Assembly: GCF_963576615.1 (NCBI RefSeq)
Contig: NC_088714.1
Span: 35,257,143-35,321,142, forward strand
Origin: Watersipora subatra
Lineage: Eukaryota > Bryozoa > Gymnolaemata > Cheilostomatida > Watersiporidae
Reading direction: 5' to 3'
DNA: 64,000 nucleotides
Shown: positions 49,401 to 59,000 of the stretch, piece by piece
How positions within the stretch are numbered: position 1 is the first letter of the stretch
How the letters are laid out: the number at the start of each line of letters is the position of its first letter
Position numbers and translations under genes: made by a program
The notes under the pieces: model-generated
Database searches by the model: none
Seen by the model: the letters and a program-made list of their open reading frames with translations, nothing else
Told to the model about the DNA's origin: nothing

Positions 49401-52400
49401 TTATGAGAAGTGTTTTGTGTAATTGAAATAAATGAAGAGAAGAGAGAAAATAAAAACAACTGTAAATGTTTTCAAGCTTTTTCAAACAACTACAACTTGT
49501 AAATTTCATATCATGAAATAAGTTTTTTGTTCAAATGAATTAGGAAGAAAAATGAAACTGTAAATGTGTTTAAATGTAAATGTGAAATAATTAGCAAGTG
49601 ATGGCTAAATATAATCTGTTTAGCTATGATTACAATAAAAAATTATTTAATAAATAAAGTAATAAAAAAAGTCTATTTTATTTTTAAATAATTATAATTT
49701 AGTATAATTAAGTATAATTTATTTTTATCAAACGTATAACAACATTTGCCATAACTTTCAAACTTTTTGCTTGCTTACATCAAGCAAAGATGTCCACTAA
49801 CTAATCTTTGCTTCAAGTTAGTCTATGTATTTGATTGATATGTATTGAAAACTAATATTACATGCAAGGGCTGTTTGTGCACTGTGGGTCAATGGATCAC
49901 TCTATCACCATACAATGTCAATACTTTCAGTTGATGGCAGTCGATTAGCTTCCCATCACACTAATGTAGTACAACCCCAGTATGACTATCTATCTTATCT
50001 ATGAGTAACCAATGATATACAGCCCCCATGTGTGGGGGCTGTATATCATTGGAGTAACTGATTAAATTAACTCACTTAATGAACACTATCTATTCAGTGC
50101 CTTTGCAAGGCATGTAGGTATTGAATTGCTTTAAATAATAAGCATATATTAGAGTAATAAACTATAATCATCATTTCTTTAATATGAGCAATAATTACTA
50201 TCTTAACTGTGGAAATTCATGATCATTCTCATGGCTGATGTTATCGTTCTGTCAATCACTACGATTAACTAGCACAAAAAAGGGGCGTGGCCTAAACGCT
50301 CCTTGTTGGCACCGGAAACGCTCGTGTTGTTGAATGCACAGTTATCACTCTAGGGAGGAGATTACTCTATGAGTGAGACTTAGTTCTTTGGCGATATGCC
50401 AGTACTATGTGATTTGATGGCATGCATAGTGAGACTTAGTTCTTTGGCAATATGCCAGTACTATGTGATTTGATGGCAGCGTAGTGAGACTTAATTATTT
50501 GGTAATATGCCAGTATTATGTGATTCGATGGCATGCATAGTGAGACTTTGTTATTTGGCAATATGCCAGTACTATGTGATGTGATGGCAGCGTAGTGAGA
50601 CTTCGTTATTTGGCAATATGCCAGTACTATGTGATGTGATGGCAGCGTAGTGAGACTTAATTATTTGGTAAAAGGCCAGTACTATGTGATTTGATGGCAT
50701 GCATAGTGTGCCAAACAATTTGAGGAGCAATTTGAAGGAATTCGAGTCATTGACATTCTGATCAGTGCTGTTGAGGTAAATCTTTGATATTAAATATTCT
50801 AGGTATTTTGTGGAGAAAAATGGAAAGGTCACTTCTGAGATACTATATGAGAAATGGTTTCACTGTGAGAACCTTGGGCCACAGTTGGCATCGGCCATCA
50901 ACGAGTATGTATGTTCATTTCCCTGCTTTTATAGCTAGGCTCTGTATGTTTGTGACCTATTTTTGACCTATTTGTGACCTGTTTCTATTGCTTGAATGAG
51001 CTTTGCTATAAGCTTGCACAATGTTTACCCCATTCACTTCAACAGCTGACGTTGACAGGTGCAAGGTGCAACCTTTTTAAACTTCAAAAATAATATATAT
51101 AATGGACCGGCAGCCTTTAAATGTTTGTTTTTCTCTCTGCTATGTAGCGTATCTTAGCTGTTATACATATAGAACATAACAATAGCAAAATGCATAAGCT
51201 TATTTGCTGTATGCGCCGGTAGTCAGACCGTTGTGTATACCACTTGCTATTTGGTGACTGGCTGAAATTTATTGTTCCAGATATTTCCAGACAGAGCAGA
51301 GTGAAACTGGAGTACCGATTGCAGGTGTGTGAACATATATACATGTATGTACATGTATGTGTTATAAATGATTGAGGTAGAAGTGTTTGACCCCTGCAAA
51401 AGGTCATCATGATTGTAGTCAGAGCATACAGTGTAAATGTACATAGTCAAGGTTTGATGTTTAAAAAACACAATTTCTTTTTACTAATATCTCCTGATAT
51501 CTACAATTGCGAGCTTTGCCCCAAAACTTATCCTAAAATTACAGTGTTTGCAGACTACATTCGTGTGTCAAGCAAGGCCGTATGCACATCATCAATATCC
51601 ATACATCATATGCAGGTACTATCAAGGCCTATGATGAAGCTCCGGTGAAGATAGACCTGGATACGGCGGTTATGACACCTTTTTCTCTTAATCAGTGGTT
51701 GGAGGAGCACAAGGAGGCTATTGAATCACAGGGTAGCCTCGACCTGTTCAGACACCTACCTCGAGGAACAGAGGTATATCATTGCTAAGTGCCATGAGAG
51801 AGCAACACTTTCATTATCGTAGAAATTTCAAGCAGGGCTTTTTACAGTAGCGTTGTAAGTCTTTAGTCACCACTAAGGGTTTTGTTGCCAAACAACAATC
51901 AACTTGTATCTACATGTACATACATGTATCTACATGTACATACATGTATGTATGTACATGTACATACATACATGTATGTACATGTACATACATGTATGTA
52001 TGTACATGTACATACATACATGTATGTACATGTACATCCGTAATATCTAAGCTCTATGCTGTGGCTGTGTTTTAATTCACTTTTAAATTCTAGTTGCTGA
52101 GCCATGTTTTTGGTCATTCTAAGTGTCAAGATGGTGTCATTTCTCTCATCTACCTGAATCAATATCAATCAGTATCAATAAAACATTGTTATTATTATTG
52201 CTGACTGAGACTGGACAATAAGATTTGTAAGGTAGTTGCGTAATGCTTCCCCTGAAACAAATTATGAAATATTGCATTTGCGCGTACAAATCAAACAGGG
52301 AACATGTTACAGTCTTATACAAGAGCTAGTTTACAACGCTATTTATTGTAGCTACATGTACAAATCTGATGATAGGGTTCCAAACTATGTGGTGGGGCTG

Positions 52401-55400
52401 CCCCTAATTCATGGTGGGGCTGCCCCTAATTCATGGTGTGACTGCACCTAATTCATGGTGTAGTCTCATCAAAAATATTCTCCTTTGTGTTTTGTTCAAT
52501 ATACTCCCTAAAGATCAATTTGAAACATCCATTTGTTGCTGTTGCCTATTGCTGGATCTGTTGCCTATTGCTGGATCTGTTGCCTATTGCTGGATCTGTT
52601 GCCTATTGCTGGATCTGTTGCCTATTGCTGGATCTGTTGCCTATTGCTGGATCTGTCGCCTATTGCTGGATCTGTCGCCTATTGCTGGATCTGTCGCCTA
52701 TTACTGGATCTGTTGCCTATTGCTAGATCTGTCGCCTATTGCTGGATCTGTCACCTATTACTGGATCTGCTGCCTATTGCTGGATCTGTCGCCTATTGCT
52801 AGATCTGTCGCCTATTGCTGGATCTATTGCCTGTTGCTGGATCTGTTGCCTATTGCTGGATCTGTCACCTATTACTGGATCTGTTGCCTATTGCTGGATC
52901 TGTCGCCTATTACTGGATCTGTCGCCTATTACTGGATCTGTCGCCTATTGCTGGATCTGTCGCCTATTGCTGGATCTGTCGCCTATTACTGGATCTGTCG
53001 CCTATTACTGGATCTGTTGCCTATTGCTGGATCTGTTGCCTATTGCTGGATCTGTCGCTTATTGCTGGATCTGTCGCCTATTACTGGATCTGTTGCCTAT
53101 TGGTGGATCTGTTGCCTATTGCTGGATCTGTCGCTTATTGCTGGATCTGTCGCCTATTACTGGATCTGTCGCCTATTGCTGGATCTGTTGCCTATTGGTG
53201 GATCTGTTGCCTATTGCTGGATCTGTCGCCTATTACTGGATCTGTCGCCTATTGCTGGATCTGTTGCCTATTGCTGGATCTGTTGCCTATTACTGGATCT
53301 GTTGCCTATTACTGGATCTGTTGCCTATTGCTAGATCTGTTGCCTATTGCTGGATCTGTTGCCTATTACTGGATCTGTCGCCTATTGCTGGATCTGTCGC
53401 CTATTACTGGATCTGTTGCCTATTGCTGGATCTGTCGCCTATTGCTGGATCTGTTGCCTATTGCTGGATCTGTCGCCTATTACTGGATCTGTCGCCTATT
53501 GCTGGATCTGTTGCCTATTGGTGGATCTGTTGCCTATTGCTGGATCTGTCGCCTATTACTGGATCTGTCGCCTATTGCTGGATCTGTTGCCTATTGCTGG
53601 ATCTGTTGCCTATTACTGGATCTGTTGCCTATTACTGGATCTGTTGCCTATTGCTAGATCTGTTGCCTATTGCTGGATCTGTTGCCTATTACTGGATCTG
53701 TTGCCTATTGCTGGATCTGTCGCCTATTACTGGATCTGTCGCCTATTGCTGGATCTGTTGCCTATTGCTGGATCTGTTGCCTATTGCTGGATCTGTTGCC
53801 TATTGCTGGATCTGTTGCCTATTGCTGGATCTGTTGCCTATTGCTAGATCTGTCGCCTATTACTGGATCTGTCGCTTATTGCTGGATCTGTCGCCTATTG
53901 CTGGATCTGTTGCCTATTGCTGGATCTGTTGCCTATTGCTGGATCTGTTGCCTATTGCTGGATCTGTTGCCTATTGCTGGATCTGTCGCCTATTGCTGGA
54001 TCTGTTGCCTATTACTGGATCTGTTGCCTATTACTAGATCTGTCGCCTATTACTGGATCTGTTGCCTATTGCTGGATCTGTTGCCTATTGCTGGATCTGT
54101 CGCCCGTTGCTGGATCTGTCGCCTATTGCTAGATCTGTTGCCTATTGCTGGATCTGTCGCCTATTGCTAGATCTGTTGCCTATTACTGGATCTGTTGCCT
54201 ATTGCTGGATCTGTTGCCTATTGCTGGATCTGTTGCCTATTGCTGGATCTGTTGCCTATTGCTGGATCTGTCGCCTATTGCTGGATCTGTCGCCTATTGC
54301 TGGATCTGTCGCCTATTGCTGGATCTGTCGCCTATTACTGGATCTGTCGCCTATTGCTGGATCTGTCGCTTATTACTGGATCTGTTGCCTATTGCTGGAT
54401 CTGTTGCCTATTGCTAGATCTGTCGCCTATTGCTGGATCTGTTGCCTATTGCTGGATCTGTCGCCTATTGCTGGATCTGTCGCCTATTGCTGGATCTGTC
54501 GCCTATTGCTGGATCTGTTGCCTATTGTTGGATCTGTTGCCTATTGCTGGATCTGTCGCCTATTACTGGATCTGTTGCCTATTGCTGGATCTGTCGCCTA
54601 TTACTGGATCTGTTACCTGTTGCTGGATCTGTTGCCTATTGCTGGATCTGTCGCCTATTGCTGGATCTGTCGCCTATTACTGGATCTGTTGCCTATTGCT
54701 GGATCTGTCGCCTATTACTGGATCTGTTGCCTATTGCTGGATCTGTCGCCTATTACTGGATCTGCTGCCTATTGCTGGATCTGTTGCCTGTTGCTGGATC
54801 TGTTGCCTATTGCTGGATCTGTTGCCTATTGTTGGATCTGTTGCCTATTGCTGGATCTGTCGCCTATTACTGGATCTGTCGCCTATTACTGGATCTGTCG
54901 CCTATTGCTGGATCTGTCGCCCGTTGCTGGATCTGTCGCCTATTGCTAGATCTGCTGCCTATTGCTGGATCGTGTTTGAAATTCATCTAATTGGAAAAGT
55001 CGGCAGTTTTTTAAATTTGTGAATATTCCGAAATTCAATCAATTAAATATGGAAAGATTAAACAATACGTATTGGACAACAATATCAACATGAGTCACTT
55101 TTATGTCTATTACCATGCAAATCTGTTAATATATTATCTAAAGTTTAACTTTGCATGTAAAGTAATATCCTAGACGCGACGGTTGAAGTCTGTTGCGCCA
55201 TTGCAGTTTCAAAAAGGAGACTGATGAAAAGACAGGTGAAAGTTGACAATAAGAATATAAAAATATTTTAGCAAAATTAGTTAAAATTCAGCCCAATCTA
55301 ATCTAGAGTAAGTTAAGTTGTACACAATCTCAACCATTGTCTGTTATTGTCAAGAGTTATTGTTTGTTTTGAAGCCGTGCAAAGAATTAAAAATGAATTA

Positions 55401-55968
55401 CAGTGTATTATGGGAATATTTGCTTCAGCAATGACAGCTGGAATGTATTCATATACTTATATGCATATATACTGTAAGCGTATATATATACCGTATGCGT
55501 ATATATATACCGTATGCGTATATATATATACCGTATGCGTATATCTATACCGTATGCGTTTATCTATACCGTATGCGTATATCTATACCGTATGCGTATA
55601 TCTATACCGTATGCGTATATCTATACCGTATATCTATACCGTAGGCGTATATCTATACCGTAGGCGTATATCTATACCGTAGGCGTATATCTATACCGTA
55701 GGCGTATATCTATACCGTAGGCGTATTTCTATACCGTAGGCGTATATCTATACCGTAAGCGTATATCTATACCGTATGCGTATATCTATACCGTAAGCGT
55801 ATATCTATACCGTATGCGTATATCTACATATATATATCTATCTCTATATATATATCTATAACTATCTATATCTCTGTATATATACAATGTATATCTATAT
55901 ATATCTGTATATATATATTTATCTATATATATAGATATATATATCTATATATATATATATATATATAT

Positions 55969-56004
<36 letters not shown>

Positions 56005-59000
56005 TCATGCTCATATACTCATATATAGCATATATATATATATATACTCATGCTACAAACAGTACTGTTTTGGCTATTAGAGCTTCATTAGTGCAGCTCA
56101 GAGCTGGCAAGGGAGACAAATCCCATTGCCAATGAGAGTATGCAAAATACAGTCAAACATGGATAACTCGTCCACGGATAGCTCGAACACATGGTTAATT
56201 CGAACATTTCCTTTTGATAAATTGCTATAAATAACTCGAACTCAACACTGTTAATTCGAACTGTTTCTTTGCCCAACGGCTACCGAAACGGTTGTTATCG
56301 CTTTAGAAAATCACTTTATTCAAAGCCATAGAGGTAAACTTCATCTTTTCGTAATTCATAAGCGTCGTTATTACCACCATCGGCAAAATATTTTTGTCAA
56401 CGACTTTTCTAAAAGTTTGGTGAAATTTGATTTATACTGCGATACGATGAATAGCACGGGCTAGCCGGGTCACGCTCGCAAGGATTTTCGCCACGCACAT
56501 ATAAAACAAAAGTCGCATGTTGTTTTGTATGTGCGTGGCGAAAATCCTTGAGTGCGTGACCCGGCTAGCCCGTGATGAATAGTTTTCCGACGTTGATTCC
56601 GTGTTGAATCAACGTCGGAATGTTGAATGTTTAAAACGTCTTAAAAAATGTTGTAATTAAACGTATACGTTGTCTGAGCTACAAAAAACTACTCATCGTT
56701 TGACCTAAACACAGAATACGTGTGTACATTCAATAAGTATCTATTAAAAAAGCGTGAGTGATATAGAATGTACCGTAAAACCTCGTAAAACTTCTAATTG
56801 AACTGCCTCGGAGTGTTGCTCTTAACGAATCCCAGGTAAAGTAAGGTAATCTGCATAAACTTCAAGAAAAAACGGCAAAATTGATCGTGGGTAAAACCCC
56901 AAAAGAAAAAAATGTCTTTTTTTTTGAGCATTTCAACAACGATCAAGTTTTGCCAATGTCAATCTGAAAAAAGTCCTGGCAATAACATCACCTCAAACAA
57001 CAAACCAATCTCAAGTGATAGAAAGATCTCTATACTTTTTCATGAAAACGTTTTAAACTTTATATTAGAAGCATTTAATTTGAAACAAGCCATTTGTGCT
57101 TTTGATTTATATTATAGTTTGTATATGTACATGTATCTACTAATAAATAAGTAAATATATGGACTTGTGACAGTGCTCTGATAACTTGAACGCTCTGATA
57201 ATTCGAACACTTTTGCTCGGTCCCTTGAAGTTCGAGTTATCCATGTTTGACTGTATATATGTACCGTATATATATATATATATATACATGTATATACTGT
57301 GTTGTATGTATCATGCAACATAATTTGAAAGTGTAACCATGTATTATACTACTAATCTATTTTATAATAATCTACTATATAATTTGCAATATGTAATCAT
57401 CTTCTATTTAATGTGCAATGTGCGCCTATCTACTCCATGTCATATACAGGTAATTGTCTCTTGGTAGGTGAAGATCTATGGTCCAGGTACCTTCTGTGCT
57501 GTATTTCACAACTCTGAAGTCATATTCTGGGTATTGGTAAGTCTCCACACGAAAATTCATTTTTGGGTTCTGTTTGTAGGGTTTTCCTTACATAGTAGTC
57601 TGGTCACACACATTATTTACATCATGTGAGCAAACATTTAGCAGTAATAACTAAATATTTTTTATGCCATTGTTAGAAATGAAATTCTCAGATCTGCCTG
57701 AGCTAAGTTCATCTCATCGAGTGTGCAATGAATTGAGCTGGTTTAAAAGTGCAATTGCAGGTATACAATCTCTAGACAAAATTGCAGCTTTAATCAGCAT
57801 TCAATTTTCTGCTTTAATCAAGTGTTATGTTATCATTCGCTTCGTTAATTTTGTTATTGACCAATAGGAGTTCAGCAAACAATCATGGATATCATGGATA
57901 CGGTTGTGTGATGAAACGATTAAAAAGTCTACCATATTTCAAGGAAATATTCCCTGATTCTAAATACAAGAGCTGACACAGATCCCGACCTTTTGTGCTC
58001 TGTGGTTGATGGTTTATTGTATTAGTCAAATATAACATTAAATAGCATGTTTATTTAGTAGCATTCAAAAGAAATATATTTAAATTTATAAGCACTACAC
58101 TGCATTACTAACGAGTGGAAGGTTGGAATAACTTTAATCATTGTAAATAGGAAGTGCAACACATTACATGTATTATATATATATTATATTATTAACATCC
58201 TAAAGCAAAAAGACCTTTTAATGTTTTGATTAATTACACTGCCCAAGTATAAATAAAAATAATTTGACAAAATCAAAATTTTTTGGGTACTTTCATCAGA
58301 TAGATAAAAGTTCAGTTTATTATACTTGGTGGTGTGGTAGTCCGAGGTCCTATTACTACAATAAGATCAATAGTGCATTTGTAGGAAGTACCATGATATA
58401 ATCAGCTGATACTTATCTAAATACTGGACCTCTATATTGGTGCTGATACTATTATTGATGCCAGGATCAGGGCATCTATAATTTAAAACCAACCATGTGT
58501 TCTTGCTATTGTCTGCTTTAGTTTAGCATAAATGAATTTCTGGGATTATCACATGGGTATCGCGGAACTTTTACTTGCAAATTTTTTGTAGGTGATTTGA
58601 GATTGTAAAACCACTGAAATTTTATCATATATCCTTAAATATCCTTTACTGTGAAATATTTTTTCCAAAACTCTTTCTGCAAACAACTAAAATAGTGGTT
58701 GGTATAGTTTAGGATGCATGGGTATTTTGTTTTTGATGTTGGAATCTGTAGACATCAGTGCTACCTTGAGGATCTGTAGACATCAGTGCTACCTTGAGGA
58801 TCTGTAGACATCAGTGCTACCTGGAGGTTCAACTTTAAGCTGTTCATTTTTTATGTAGAGCGGAGGCTGTACAGTCAGTATTGATGAGAGGGAGCAGAAA
58901 CTTGGAGAGAAAGATACTCTCTGGTTGCCAGTAAACATGAGGTAACTAACAGCGTCTTTATGACTCAATCTGGTGCGTCTTTTCTAAGTTTTTCAGCCAA

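Larger units (their letters stand above)
47877..50371. mobile_element. hAT-like non-autonomous element, 2.5 kb, long inverted arms
   Basis: Termini CATAGAGTTATCTCC and inverse (GGAGATTACTCTATG) lie between exact 8-bp duplications AGTGAGAC (47869-47876, 50372-50379); excising one restores the tandem unit. Eight-bp duplications are typical of hAT elements. Arms of about 430 bp (GCGTTTCCGGTGCCAACAAG ... CTAATCGACTGCCATCAACT) pair across an AT-rich centre of about 950 bp with its own internal repeat (49000-49300 versus 49390-49650). No transposase. Two further insertions are nested in the arms. Confidence 0.88.
56150..57253. mobile_element. pogo/Tigger-like non-autonomous element, 1.1 kb
   Basis: Inverted termini CAGTCAAACATGGATAACTC with subterminal AATTCGAAC motifs; TA on both sides (56148-56149, 57254-57255). 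A CAG start and TCGAA-rich ends are typical of pogo/Tigger MITEs. No transposase frame survives. It lies in HAAO intron 7 and hosts a nested palindrome. Confidence 0.88.

Noticed and set aside
50707..50775. Open stretch [21 protein letters not shown] before a GTAAAT donor
   Set aside because: HAAO exons 4 and 5 join in phase without it and no HAAO homolog has such a segment; it adjoins array sequence.
52411..55022. Transmembrane-like ORFs up to 432 codons in three frames
   Set aside because: They are frames of one 19-bp repeat, inside HAAO intron 7; three overlapping frames cannot all be genes.
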